A program made the position numbers and the translations under genes. A model generated the notes under the pieces. The model was not told the origin of the DNA and did not search any database. It saw only the letters and a list, made by a program, of their open reading frames with translations. This document shows, piece after piece, positions 1 through 12,889 of a stretch of 64,000 nt of DNA; position 1 is the stretch's first letter; every line of letters starts with the position of its first letter. This DNA is from Brachionus koreanus. Taxonomy: Eukaryota; Rotifera; Eurotatoria; Ploima; Brachionidae. The DNA lies in contig PJRA01000297.1 of NCBI GenBank assembly GCA_016987375.1, forward strand, positions 565,478-629,477, in the 5' to 3' direction.

Positions 1-212
1 GTTTTTCTTGAATATTTTTAAAAGTTTATGCAATAAATTCAATATCTAATTTTTTAGTTCATTTTTTATTAATAATTTATAGAAAAAAGACTTGATCAGT
101 AAAATTAAATTGATCAATAAAAGCGCAAAAATTAGTTCTAGCAATAGAAAGTACAATCATCTTTATTTAAAAATTTTAAAAATAAAAACTAAAAAGATTG
201 AACACATTAAAT

Positions 213-1952
213 CTAATTAATATAAATAGGCTTGATTAATTTTTTTTCTTTCTGGTTCTTTTTTACTTTTTTCTTCACCAATGTTTCAAAAATGTCTAAA
301 AAAATAAAAAATAAAAACGTTAAAATAATGACAACTATTGCAATTATGGTAGTTGTTTTAATTGTTTTTTTGATCACTTTTATTTCATTAGCTTCTTGTT
401 CACAATTTTCACCACTGTAAAATTTGAAGCAGTTGCATTGAACACTTTCATTTTTTTCATCATAAATACAATATCCATGCAGAGAACAAGTTTTGTTTGC
501 ACACAAGTCTTGTCTCAAAAATTCACATCTTTTTCCAGAGTAATTTTTAGTGCAATTGCATTCAAATGAAGTTGAATTTTTTTCCACACATTGACCGCCA
601 TTTATGCATTTTTTTGTTTAACAAGGTCTCATGTCAAAGCTACAATCTAGTCCAGTGAAATGTTGGTTACAAAAACATCCCATTTTGTTATTTGAAACTA
701 GTTTGCAAATACCATTGTTTGAACAATTAGCTAAACAATGACTAATATCACCATTTTGTTTTAATAAATCTTGAATTAAATCAATATTATTAAGATTTAG
801 CTCAAATGTTTCTTGTTCTTGTTCTTGTTCTTCTTCAATATTTTCATTTTGTTTTACTTTTATTCTGCAACTTGATAAGGAATAAATATCTGAATCAAAT
901 GCCTCTAGCTGAAATTCTCCAATAGAAGAAAATTCTTGAGAAAAAATAATTGAGCTGTTTCCACTAACATTGTATGAAAAAATATTTTTGTGAATATCTT
1001 CTATGTATATTAGTAGATCGTTTCCAAAATAATTTAATGTTAAATTTTCTGTTTCTCCAATAAATTTTTCATTTGGACAAAAAGACCATTTTACTTAAAA
1101 ATTTCATTTTAAAAACTGATTAAGCTTCAATTTGAATTAGAATTTTACCTAAAGGCTTAAAAAAATGATCACTAAGAGTCCCATTTATTAATATCGAATA
1201 ATTGTTAGGAGTTTTGAATAATTGTGTTGTTCTTTTTGTAGAAGTTGTAGTTGTTTCTGTTGTATCTTAATTTAAAAAGAGTAAAAACTTTTAATTCATA
1301 TCATTATACTGTAAAACTCATGAAAAACAAAAAATTCAAAAAGATTTCAAATCTTTTTCAATTTCAAACTTAAAAAAGACCGGATCAGTTTAAGTTCTTG
1401 TTTAAGTTCATTAATCTTATATATAAGATTAATGAAATATTCATTTTTGAAAGAAAGACAAAAAACCAAAATAAAAAATATTAATTTTAAAATTAAAAAA
1501 ACTCTTAACCAGGTTTAGTTTTCTTAAATAATTTTACATTCAAGTGCATAGACACTATTTCTCCAATAACCACCACATGTTTGTCTCCAATTTCCTGAAC
1601 ATTTCGAAAAGCATCTTGAAGAACTACCATATTTTCCATAGCTATTTCCACAAAAGCAAAACCTTTTTAAATATTTTGAATTATAAGTTTTGTCAGAATA
1701 TTTGTTTGATTACCTATATCGAACTCCAAAATATTTGAATTTGGAATTTGAACACATTTTTTGACAAGATTCTAATGTCATAAAATATCTGCTGTAAAAA
1801 GCACCTTCTAAGTCAGGATAATAAGAATCTTTGTAGCATCCTTTATAATTTTTTTTTATGAGAAAAGCTGTTGAAAAATTAACGAGAATAATCAGTTTCA
1901 ATAAAATTGGTATTTTAGTTCTTTTAAAAAACATTTTTTTCATATTTTGCAA
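213..1952 (-). CDS. WSC-domain and EGF-repeat type I membrane protein, with one in-frame stop
   Basis: Four exons join in phase: 1952-1714, 1662-1538, 1265-1149 and 1093-213, with GT-AG introns of about 50-270 bases, 454 codons in all. A hydrophobic signal peptide is followed by a WSC domain (GCYKDS, then [11 protein letters not shown], then [12 protein letters not shown]), which splits across exons 1 and 2. Next come a Thr-rich linker, a region I do not recognise, a Glu/Gln run, and three EGF-like modules with typical six-Cys spacing. A transmembrane helix ([15 protein letters not shown]) and a Lys-rich tail end the protein. WSC domains bind carbohydrate in known proteins, so a surface or matrix role is inferred. 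A TAA at 620-618 interrupts the frame at the start of the second EGF module, right after Arg-Pro-Cys; the frame then resumes unshifted to the stop at 213. If the stop is real, the product is a secreted WSC/EGF fragment or the gene is a pseudogene. Confidence 0.75.
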
Positions 1953-2686
1953 AAAAATTTAAATCTTGCTATTTTTAAGGAAACAGTTATCAAATAAAAT
2001 TAAATTTTTATAAGTCTAAATTTGCTAATTTAAAAATAAAAAAGAAAATTTATTCATTGAGTAAACAAAATATAAAATACAGATATTAAAATTTGAACAG
2101 TTTTTTAAATAAATAAAAAATATTAGCCATCTGTAAACAATTATTGATTTTTTATTTTTTATTTGAGATTTTGAAAAATTAAATTAGTTTACTTTCTAGA
2201 AAAATTTGTGTTAACTTGAAAATTTCTCGCTTAAAATTGAAATTTGCCGAAGCAGATGTAAATATAGATATGTTTTTGTAAATATTCTTTTAAACTCAAG
2301 TTTTATTTAATAAACTCTTAGCTAGTCATGTACATAACAATTTCACGTATTTTTTTTGAGTATGACTGTGAGTTTGAGTGAATTTCAATCAATTCACACT
2401 CACACTCGATCACGCCAGTTTTTGCGTGAAAAATTTGTAAAAAAAAATTAAAATCGTTTTATGTAAGAGTGAAAATAATTTAACAATTTTATATTTCAAC
2501 TTTCTATTAACGGTCTTGGTTCAATTTCTCTAATAAACTTACTTTTCCAAAAAATTAATTGAATTAATTAAAGATTAATAAAAAAATAATGAAAAATTGG
2601 TTAAAAAAAATAATAGATTTTTTAAAATTTTTTTGACAACTTTAGTTGTAATTAGGTGAAATTACAAATTATATCGTTTGATCAAT
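1953..2686. other. Intergenic, no gene seen
   Basis: AT-rich sequence with no supported reading frame. An imperfect inverted repeat of GAGTGTGAGTG-like blocks sits at about 2365-2410. The upstream region of the WSC/EGF gene starts here. Confidence 0.5.
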
Positions 2687-2800
2687 ATGGCTTTTTGGAG
2701 TCAATACATGAATGATATGTCAGGATTAGCAAGATTGGCTCTGATGGTTTTAAACATTTATATGTCAAGTGCTTTTATTGAAAGATTGTTCAGTATTTGA
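2687..2800 (+). pseudogene. hAT transposase C-terminal (dimerisation domain) remnant
   Basis: One frame encodes 37 residues that include LARLALMVLNIYMSSAFIER and LFSI, then a stop. This matches the hAT C-terminal dimerisation signature (LA..L.i...SSa.sER.FS). The sequence just before and after is broken by stops, so only a decayed fragment is left. Intact hAT transposases are several hundred residues long. Two non-autonomous elements with hAT-like ends lie at 12.9 and 20.1 kb. Confidence 0.6.
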
Positions 2801-4371
<1,571 letters not shown>

Positions 4372-5887
4372 ATAATTTTGTTCTTAGATAATTTTCTCAT
4401 GTTGTAAATAAATTTACTAATGGAAATATTATATTCTTCTTTTGATATTAACTCTCATTTCCTTATTATTAGCAACCAAGTTTTCATTGTTCATTTTTAA
4501 TTTTCTTGTTTCCTTAATAAATATTTGCCGATCAAATTTTTCTTTTTTTTATTAATATTTGATTAAACTTTATGGAAAACATAAGCCAAAAATTTTAAAA
4601 CATAAAGTTAAAAGTTTTGATTTTTTGAAGAAGAGAAATATTTCAAAATATTATTGGCATCTATTTTTTCGATCTTGGATAAAGTTGATCAAAGTCTGCA
4701 CAAAAAAGCGAAAGAATATATTTTTCATTTTATTTTAAAAAAATCCAAAAATAAATTAAATTTCTCAGACTATCATTAGCTGACAAGTTCAGAAGAAAAA
4801 AGATTTGAGCTATATACTGGATGAAAAATTATTATCCCATGGAAATGCCACCAAACTTACATATAATATTACCATTATTAGCTTTCTTACTTTACCATTA
4901 TTAAGCACATTTTCACATTCCACTTGATATAGATACTAATGTTGCTGTTAGGCCTTTTTTCCAACTAAAGTAAAAAACTGTATAGAAATTTTAAAATTTT
5001 TAGTTTAAGTTTTAATTTTTTAAATTTTTTAAAATTAAACTAGCTAAGAGTTTGATTTTTCATTTGAAGAGCATTCGATTGTGTCTTTTTTAAAATAAAA
5101 AGTGACTTAAAGTTTTACTATTTTTTATTTATTAATTATTAGTACTTAAAATTTTTTAATTACAAAGATTTTTAAAATCAAAAGTGTCCAATGTAGTATT
5201 ATTCTATTCTATTTAGTATTTAGTTAACTAGTTTGTTTGTATTATTTAAATAGTCTGATTGTTAAATTTGATTGAAAATTACCTTCGTAATTTTCTAGAT
5301 TATTTACTTCCATTGACAAATAAGCTTGCTTCGGAGTACCAAAGAGGCTTTGATTTTAGATATATTACACCTCTATGCAGCTGCTATTTAATTATGCAAA
5401 AATTTTCTGACTCATAAGATCATTTCCATGTTTTTTTTTTCGATTATCATATTATCTTATTTATTTAAAAAATTCTTTAATTATTATTTTTGTTTCTTAT
5501 TTATTAAATGATTAAAACTTACTTCAAATTTAAAATATTCTAAAAATATTTTAATTTTTTTTTTTTATTTGAAGAAGCTTATAATCGAATAGAAAAATCA
5601 AATATTTTCTATTATTTTACTTTCAGAAATAAAATTTTAAACAAAAAGAATGTTAGTTTTATTAATCTTTAACAGTCCAACCTTATATGTCAATATTTAG
5701 CTGTAAATTGCTAGAAACCGTTTTTTTGGGATTTTGTTGGTAAAAAATGCCCAATTCCAATGATCTAATCAATCAAGTGTAAAATTGAAGTTAGTTTTGA
5801 TAAATTTTTCAAAAATAATTTAACTAAAATTTTTTTCAGTAAATTTATTTTGTATAATTTTTATTCTAAAATTGATGAATTGTCAAG
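4372..5887. other. Intergenic, 1.5 kb, no gene seen
   Basis: AT-rich sequence between PRMT1 and ERLEC1. It holds the PRMT1 polyadenylation signal near 4408. A slightly more GC-rich patch around 5320-5400 gives only short broken frames on both strands. Confidence 0.5.
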
Positions 5888-7673
5888 ATGAGACCAATTC
5901 TTCTGTTTTTAAGTATCTTAGTCGTTGTGAAAGCTGAACTTCTCATTGATACAAAATCGGCCAATATAGGCTTAGAAGATGATGTTCAATTTTTATTCAA
6001 TTGGAATTCACAAAGCAATTATTTGGCATTAAACGATGAAGTAAAAAAAAATGTGGAATTTATCAACCTCAAAACAAACAATAATGAAAATTTCAAATGT
6101 GCTGTTCCAATTTATAGCCCAAACCAATTCTATCAAGATCAGTCGTCCGAAACCGACTTAAACCGTATTAAGACCTCAAATCTTCTGGCCGAATTTCATC
6201 AACGAAAGCTTTGTTCTTATAGAGTAATTCTTTTAAACAAAAAAATTGATTTTTTTTCTTAAAACAAAATATTTTTAGTTTATGCAATTTTTTTTTAGAT
6301 CGAATCATATTGGATATATGAATTATGTCATGGTAATTTTGTAAGACAATATCATGAGACAAAAAGTGCTGGCAAAGTGATAATAAATGGAGAATATTTT
6401 CTTGGCTACTTTGACTCTACTAAACAAGACCCGGACTATTTTAAGCAAAGCAATGACAAGTTAATTCCAAGTATTGCGTGGAAAAATTTAAACGGTGTTA
6501 AAATTCCAACATATGCTGTCAAATATACAGATGGTACTTTGTGCGAAATACTAAAAGATACAAAAAGAGAGATAACTGTTTTTTATGGTATTTAATTGAA
6601 ATATTAAATAAAATTTATTCTGAAATTTTTTTTCTAGCTTGCGATGAGCATGGAAATGACAATATTGTGGGTTTTGAAGAAATAAGTTCTTGTATTTATG
6701 AGATGATTGTTGTGTCTAAATGGATATGTGCCCATCCTGTCTACAAGTAAAATCAATGTGTCATATGTGTCTTTTATTTTGAAATGTTTTTTAAAGAATA
6801 CCAGAAAAGACACATTCGTCAATAAGTTGCTATTCTGATGATAAAATCATAACAAAGCCATTAGAATTGGTAAAGATAGAAGCCGAACAGTCAGCTCTCA
6901 AAGTTGATCGCAATAAAATTCAGGTTCTTAAAATGTTTAGATTAAACTTTACTAAGAATAATATTTTTATACAATTAGATGACTAACAATGCAGGTCAGA
7001 CATTTGTAGTTCACTATAAGAATGTTGAGGAAGGAGATCAAGAGGAGGATAAAAAAAATGAGGATGGCGTCAACAGTGATAAGGTATCAAGTCAAACAAT
7101 AAATGAAGATGCACAAAAAAAAATAATCAAAGCGTTTTTGGATGGAGAAGACTGCTTAACTGGAGTAAAAATATTCATCTATTTTTTAGTGAAAATAAAT
7201 TGATTAATTAATCAGGGCACTGGCTGGTGGAAATTCGAGATTTGTTTTGGTAAACATGTACTCCAATATCATGATGATGAAAAAACAAAGAAACGTCAAT
7301 CAATTCTTCTGGGGACATGGAATGTTGACGACCATATCAAGTGGATTAATGCAAGGCCATCAAAAAGACCTTTGCAGCCAAAGACACAGCGATTGCACTC
7401 TTCGTTGCTTTACTCAGAAGGAAGCAAATGCGACGAAACAAACAAAAATAGATTTGTGGAAGTTAAACTAAAGTGATTGATTTTTTATTTTAGATTTAAA
7501 CTTAAATTAATTAATTTAGATGTGTCAGAGGAAAATCTAATTCAGCAACAGTTGGTTTATATTTAATTGAGCCGGCTTTATGTGAATACTTGTTGGGAGT
7601 TGAATCACCATGGCTCTGTGACTATATTGAATCGGTTGATGCTAATGGACTTGTAGAAAAGCAATCGCCCTAA
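5888..7673 (+). CDS. ERLEC1: Endoplasmic reticulum lectin 1 (XTP3-B/OS-9 family)
   Basis: Seven exons join in phase: 5888-6223, 6299-6587, 6638-6746, 6797-6923, 7000-7164, 7216-7472 and 7520-7673. They encode 478 residues, almost the length of vertebrate ERLEC1. Introns are 47-76 bases. A signal peptide (MRPILLFLSILVVVKA) leads into two mannose-6-phosphate receptor homology (MRH) domains. The first starts CSYRIESYWIYELCHG with RQYHE and ends in SCIYEMIVVSKWICAHP. The second starts GTGWWKFEICFGKHVLQYHD and ends in ALCEYLLGVESPWLCDYIES. An acidic linker (EEGDQEEDKKNEDG) separates them. In the family this ER-lumen lectin reads trimmed high-mannose glycans on misfolded glycoproteins and passes them to the SEL1L-HRD1 ERAD ligase. 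The two-MRH layout distinguishes it from OS-9, which has one. Exon ends were chosen by frame continuity; the 6923/7000 junction uses the second of two nearby AGs, because the first gives a stop. Confidence 0.93.
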
Positions 7674-8504
7674 TAGTTATATTAGCTTTATTTTATTTTA
7701 AATTTAGAAATTTTTTTAAATGTTACATTTTTTAATCAATAAAAAATATATAAAATTATGTAAGACTTAGGGTAATTTAAAAAAGAGCAATTAAAAATAT
7801 TTTTATTAATTTTGAATAAAGATTTTTTTTGATTTTTAAATATTTTTGGAAAAAGCAATAATTATTAAAAAATTTTCCCAATCAAAAATGCAAAGCTCAA
7901 TACAGCATTAAATTTGATAATTTAAATTCAGTTAATAACCATTTCATGCCAAAAAGGCATTCTGGGTTTGATAATCAATTCAGAGTTTAGCTTTGAACTC
8001 CTGCTTATCTAATTAAATTATTGATTCTTATAAAGAAGGATTTTATAAAAAAACTGAATAATTAAAATAAGAGTAAAAAAATAAAACGCTTTAAAATTAA
8101 TTTTCTCTTAAATTTTATAGCTTAGAAGAAAACAATTATATAATAGCTTCTGCCATATATCCCAGAATCCGATTATGCTATATTTGGGTGATATTTATTA
8201 TTATTTTTTAAGGAATAGTAAAAATTTTGTTCAAATTTTATTTTTCAAATTTGATCAAAACATTTTTATGATCAATTAAATTTCTTAGAATTTTTAGAAA
8301 TTAAAATCCTTTTTCAAAAGTTTAAAAGCAAAGCTTTGAGATGTTACAAAATTAAATAATCAGTGTTTAATTGCGAATTTGAAAATGTTTTGGTCAAATT
8401 TAAAAAATGAAATCTGAACAAAAATTTTACTTTGCCTTTTAAAATAGCATGTTATATGACTACTAAGTCTTATTGAATATGTTACAATGTGTTGGTATTT
8501 TGGT
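7674..8504. other. Intergenic with one MITE-like element
   Basis: No gene is seen. The stretch from 8215 to 8436 is an inverted-repeat element listed separately. The rest is AT-rich with short broken frames. Confidence 0.5.
8215..8436. mobile_element. MITE-like element, GGCAAAGTAAAAATTTT family, copy A
   Basis: Imperfect terminal inverted repeats of about 50 bases. The left end begins AGTAAAAATTTTGTTCAAAT; the reverse complement of the right end begins GGCAAAGTAAAATTTTTGTT and continues into a matching CAAATTTGA block. The element is about 220 bases and has no coding capacity. The same ends and a similar centre recur at 12.5 and 47.5 kb. No clear target duplication is visible. Confidence 0.55.
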
Positions 8505-8665
8505 AGGAAGACCAGCAATGACTTGGAGGGCAACAATCATGAAAGAGTTCTCTGAAATGGGAATGATGTGGAGTTAAGCAAGTGTTAAGGCAAAAGATCG
8601 ACTTGAATTGAAATCAAAAGTAATGATCCTATGCTACACAAGGAGCGCATTAAGAGAAATAAAAG
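8505..8665 (+). pseudogene. 3' fragment of a non-LTR retrotransposon (same family as 31-32 kb)
   Basis: Plus-strand translation gives TIMKEFSEMGMMWS, a stop, then ASVKAKDRLELKSKVMILC. The intact-frame copy near 31.1-31.2 kb on the minus strand reads TIMKELAEMGMTWGEARV and AKDRLEWKSNVMTLC. This is the C-terminal end of a LINE ORF2, also clearly similar at the DNA level. The in-frame stop and the missing reverse transcriptase show a dead 5'-truncated copy. Confidence 0.7.
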
Positions 8666-8873
8666 ACTTGCATCAAATTTATCAATGCAATTCAAAATAA
8701 TTTAAGATTTTTCTGTCTTGTTACATTATTAAAATTCAATTAAACGAACGAATTAATTTTAAATTCTCCTTTATTCTAAACGAATTCTGACATTTTACCA
8801 AAAAATTAAATTTATAAATATTTATTTATAACACAATAGAAATTTTATACTTGATAAATTTTTTTATTATTTT

Positions 8874-9620
8874 TTAGCCTATCATTGATCGCTTTCTACC
8901 TCTTTGTCTCACTAGCTCAAGTCTGTCTAAAATTTGCTTCTTATTCGGACCACACTCTGCTTCATATCCAACAAGAATATTTTTGAAAATAAAATCTGCC
9001 TGCTGCGAATGAGTCGATAACAAAGCTCTTTCAAGAACATACAAATCAACAGCTTTATCTTCAAATTGTGACGTTTGATTTGTCTTATAACTTAGACCAA
9101 AATCTATAACAACAATCTTATAATCATCATTTTCATAGTTTTGAATCAAAATGTTAGAAGTTGTCAAATCACCGTGTACTATTAAATTTAAGTGCAATTT
9201 GCCAATTATTTTACCTATTTGTTCAGACAATATCTTTAGCTTAGCTTCCATTTCTTCCTCGGATAGTTTTTTTTTAACCAAATTTAATATAAATTCACGG
9301 CAAGTTACCGAGTTTTCAATTAGTTCCATAACAATAATACCATTAGTGTGATCTGAAAAGTATACTTTAGGACAATTAATGTTGAGAGTTGCAGCATTTT
9401 GCAGTAATTTGACCTCCATTTTTGTTCGTTTGCGATTGATGGCTCTGTCGAGATCGGGATGACGATATGTCTTTGTAAAACGTTCTTTGATTACAGACTT
9501 ATTGTTTTGGTAAATGCCGGTGTATATTTTTGCCTCTGCACCTTGCTTAATTAGCTTGAAATTTTTCAATATTTCCAAATTGGACAAATTGGCCAGATTT
9601 GAGATCTCCATTGACTCCAT
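8874..9620 (-). CDS. TP53RK: TP53-regulating kinase / Bud32, KEOPS complex kinase
   Basis: Single-exon 248-residue atypical small kinase of usual family length. Bud32/PRPK is the ATPase-kinase of the KEOPS complex, which makes the t6A modification at position 37 of ANN-decoding tRNAs together with the OSGEP subunit. Visible motifs: glycine-loop variant QGAEAKIY (26-33), the lysine in VIKERF (45), TYRHPDLD (51-58), catalytic loop HGDLTTSNIL (149-158), metal-binding DFG (173-175), and the family-diagnostic basic C-terminal tail RGRKRSMIG. The start is the first of two in-frame Mets (1 and 4); either is possible. It is the last gene of a same-strand trio, 248 bases downstream of CCDC12. No 3' splice acceptor lies within about 100 bases upstream of its ATG. 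Confidence 0.96.
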   Translation of the reverse strand: MESMEISNLANLSNLEILKNFKLIKQGAEAKIYTGIYQNNKSVIKERFTKTYRHPDLDRAINRKRTKMEVKLLQNAATLNINCPKVYFSDHTNGIIVMELIENSVTCREFILNLVKKKLSEEEMEAKLKILSEQIGKIIGKLHLNLIVHGDLTTSNILIQNYENDDYKIVVIDFGLSYKTNQTSQFEDKAVDLYVLERALLSTHSQQADFIFKNILVGYEAECGPNKKQILDRLELVRQRGRKRSMIG

Positions 9621-9868
9621 TTTTTATTTTATTTTTGAATTTAGAAAAAAAATAAATAAAAACGTTTCACCAAAATAAATAAATCAAATTAGTAAAATGT
9701 TATTTTTATTTTGTAAAAATATTCTTAGTCAAAATTCTAAAGCATGTATCAATAATCTTAATTTTTTTTAGAATTGCTAGCCATTTTAAAAGCCCAATAA
9801 AAAAATTTATTTACAAATTTTATTAGTATTTTAAATTTAAAAAATATATTTTTTTTTATTTAAACAAA

Positions 9869-10465
9869 TTAATAATCATCTTCATCACTAATTTCATGCT
9901 GTTCATAATGATACAAATTTTTTTTTGTCTCTTGGGACAATGGTTGAATGTCTTCTTCTTCTTCAGACTCGTCCGATTCAGTGTTGTCAAATTCACCACG
10001 ACTATTATTTTTGTCCTTAAAATCCCTTGAACCAACAGTGACCAATTCGGCCAGATCCGAGCTTTTATCGCCCCTTAATCTATCTCGTATAAGCTCTACA
10101 ATGGCCTTTTGGGTTCTTTTTTCAAGAATTCTAAGCTTTTTTTCACATTCACGCTTGAGATCCCAGTCTATTTTTTGCGGCGCTAAAGTAGCCAAGTCGA
10201 TCTCTTTCTCAATCAATGACTTCGGCTTGCCGCTGTCCAATTGATCCTTTATTTCATTGCGAATTTCGCTCAGGTCTGGTTTGGGTAGAATATTCGATTT
10301 TAGTTCATCATCATTTGGCGTGTAATTACGAAACAATGGTTTTGGAAAATTTTCGCCATTTTCTTCACTATTTCCATTTAGCGTTTTAATTCTTCCTTCT
10401 CTGAGAGCTTTTAAGCGTTCTTTACGCTTCATTGCTTCTTGGTCTAAAGTTCCTACGGTGTCCAT
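9869..10465 (-). CDS. CCDC12: Spliceosome-associated coiled-coil protein CCDC12 (cwf18 family)
   Basis: Single-exon 198-residue protein. The cwf18 family is a small component of activated spliceosomes (Cdc5/NineTeen-associated). Family signatures appear in order: RKERLKALRE near the N-terminus (14-23), FRNYTPNDDEL (45-55), EKEIDLATLAPQKIDWDLKR (85-104), then the helical RTQKAIVELIRDRLRG. The C-terminus is longer than in vertebrates and carries an acidic DESEEEED stretch and a final SDEDDY. The ATG at 10465 follows a TTTAAAG acceptor-like sequence, so a short 5' UTR or trans-splice site could end there. AATAAA overlaps the first bases after the stop. It is flanked 200 bases upstream by DPY30 and 248 bases downstream by TP53RK, all in the same orientation. 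Confidence 0.94.
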   Translation of the reverse strand: MDTVGTLDQEAMKRKERLKALREGRIKTLNGNSEENGENFPKPLFRNYTPNDDELKSNILPKPDLSEIRNEIKDQLDSGKPKSLIEKEIDLATLAPQKIDWDLKRECEKKLRILEKRTQKAIVELIRDRLRGDKSSDLAELVTVGSRDFKDKNNSRGEFDNTESDESEEEEDIQPLSQETKKNLYHYEQHEISDEDDY

Positions 10466-10665
10466 TCTTTAAACAAAACAACATTTAGCTCCATAGACCC
10501 ATATCACTCTACCAGTCCAGAGTTAATACCGGATTTTTTTCTCAATTTAAAAAAAAAATATTTTTTTGATTTAATTTTTTTATTAATCAAAAAAGTACAA
10601 TTTTATTTATAAATTAAAAATTTTATTACGAGTCTTATTCATAGTAGAAAAAAATAATCTGAAAA

Positions 10666-11160
10666 TTATTCAAATTTGTCCTTGTTTTTTAGAAGATAAG
10701 TAGCTAAGTATTCGATTGGATTTGGTGGACGCTCTTTGGCCAAAACGCTCATGCCCTGGAGCAAAATGGGAACTATAGTCTGATCTAGATAGGCGCGTAC
10801 TGGCAAGCTTTGCAAGTCTACCTTTTGTTTTTTGGTGTTTTGCGCTTCTTGAGACTCCTGTTCGATCATTTTTTCTACGTTCTGATCTAGGCCGGACTGA
10901 ACGTTTGACGCTTCAGTCTCATTAGTAGATTCTTGTTTGTTTTCTTCGGCCGGTACCGCATCCGAAGTCTGCTCTTTGACTTCTTCCGGCTGAGTAGGAG
11001 CTTGCTCAGTCTCAGCTACTTCTTGTTTTTGCTCAACTGGCGGCTGTTCTTCGGTGCTTACAGCTGGCTGTGTCTCGGTCTGAACTGGTGCGCTTTCTTC
11101 TACAGTCATTTGTTCATTTTGTTGATTTGTTTGTTCAGCTGGGGCAACACTTTCTGACAT
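10666..11160 (-). CDS. DPY30: DPY30, core subunit of COMPASS/MLL histone methyltransferase
   Basis: 164 residues starting at [10 protein letters not shown]. An upstream in-frame Met at 11208 would add 16 basic residues, but the internal start fits the family better. The last 48 residues form the Dpy-30 dimerisation motif: [20 protein letters not shown], then [20 protein letters not shown] and LLKNKDKFE. In the family this dimer binds the ASH2L C-terminal helix in SET1/MLL complexes that methylate H3K4. The first 115 residues are a low-complexity Glu/Gln/Pro/Thr/Val tract, much longer than the roughly 45-residue vertebrate tail. It is first of the DPY30-CCDC12-TP53RK tandem. An AATTTTAG acceptor-like sequence lies about 25 bases upstream of the ATG. 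Confidence 0.95.
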   Translation of the reverse strand: MSESVAPAEQTNQQNEQMTVEESAPVQTETQPAVSTEEQPPVEQKQEVAETEQAPTQPEEVKEQTSDAVPAEENKQESTNETEASNVQSGLDQNVEKMIEQESQEAQNTKKQKVDLQSLPVRAYLDQTIVPILLQGMSVLAKERPPNPIEYLATYLLKNKDKFE

Positions 11161-12503
11161 TTTTGTAAACTTAATAAAATCTAAAATTTTAATTTTTTTT
11201 ATAGACAAAAATAAAATGGTAATAAATAGAGAGAAATGTTTAGAATTTTATTCTAAAATGATTTTTATTGCCGTACGAGATTCAAAGTATGGCAAGAAAT
11301 AATTTCATATTTGTGTTTGCTTTTGAATTTTATTCTTGTCGTGTTTGCTTAAATATAATTATTTCTTAGTGCTCCAATGTTTTGTCTTATTAGGCTCAAT
11401 GAACGAAAGCAAAATTAGTGTTAGTTTTGGATGATATTTTATGATTAAAAACTGATAAAACTGATTAGTTTTATTAGCCTAAAATTAAAGATAAAATTAA
11501 TCAAGACAATAAAATAAAATCTTTTTAAACATACTCAAATTTCAAATTTTTTTTATTGCAAAAAATTTGATATAAAATGTTAAAAAATCTATTTTGTTTC
11601 GGTTGTGTAAATGTTATAATAAAATTATTTTTTGTTGTTGTGCATCTTTTATTTATCAATCAAATGTTATACCAAGCAAGACGGTTTAATCCCAAAATAT
11701 TTGGATTAACAGAACAGTTTGATCAAACAAAAAAAAACATAGTGAAATTTAATATAAAACAAACAAATTAATGAAATTTAATATTTTCCTTTATTTTTAG
11801 CTTATAACTAATCTTGAGTTTAATTCAAAAGAATAGTTTAGCATTTTAAATTTAAAGAAAAAAGAATTGAATTTTCTAAGCATGACTTTTATGGTAATAA
11901 TGTTTCCCCAGACATTTAAAATAATCTTTTCTATTTTTTTTAACTTTAGCAACAAAAAATCATTTATCAAACAGAAATCTAGACTATTTTACTGATAAGA
12001 TATTTATAAATGATCTGGTTTTCCTGATAAATGATTAATTTTTGTTTTCTAATGATTGAAAATAGACGAGACAGATGATTTTTTGATGCGTTGGGTCGTG
12101 AAGACTTGTCAGAAATTAAAGTAATCAATACAAAACAAATGAAGATATTTATTAAAAATAAACCGTTAATTTTTAATTAGACAAAAAACTACAAAAGACA
12201 AAAGATAAATTTCTTTTTGATAAACTTCTATTTATCAAAAAGCTCTACTAAAAGCTTAAAAATTAATTTTTGAAGATTTAGAAAAAAGACTGGTTTATTT
12301 TTGGTCTAATTTTATAATATTATTATTTAGGATGTCAATTTATGACTTATTTATGTTCTTTATGGATGGTTTAAATCAGAGTTCTTAAAAGGCCAAAAGT
12401 CCTAACTTACAAATGACTTTTAATGACTTGTTTTAAAGTCATTAATATTTTTATGATGTAGATAAGCTACTTCAAAGGCAAAAACTTATTTTTAAATTCA
12501 ATG

Positions 12504-12655
12504 GGCAAAGTAAAAATTAGGATCGAATTTCATTTTTCAAATTTGATAAAAAAAATACAATCCTTTTTAAAAAAGTTTAAAAATAGAGCTTTAAAATGTA
12601 AAAAACTTTACAAATCTTCGATCAAATATAATTATAAAATCAAAATTTAAAGACT
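12504..12655. mobile_element. MITE-like element, GGCAAAGTAAAAATTTT family, copy B (degenerate)
   Basis: The left end GGCAAAGTAAAAATTA is followed by an ATTTCATTTTTCAAATTTGA block as in copy A. A shared centre (ATCCTTTTT, AAAAGTTTAAAA) follows. The right arm is only weakly recognisable, so the right boundary is approximate. Confidence 0.4.
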
Positions 12656-12889
12656 TGTAAAATAACTCATTAAAAGTTAATACTTTTATTTGAACCACAG
12701 TTGTTCGAACTTATTCTCATGCTTTATTTACAAAACTGGATTTAGCTTCGAAAGAAAAAATTTAGCTGAAAAATTTTTATTCAACAGTTTCTTAAAAAAT
12801 AAGCAAAAAAAGTGTAGAATTAATTTTATCAAAAAATTAAATGCAACCCAATAAAGACGAAGAAGTCTTTATTAGTACTAGTCTTCTAA

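Noticed and set aside
11577..11771. 64-codon plus-strand frame with hydrophobic start
   Set aside because: Composition is that of AT-rich noise, and no motif, splice context or partner exon was found.
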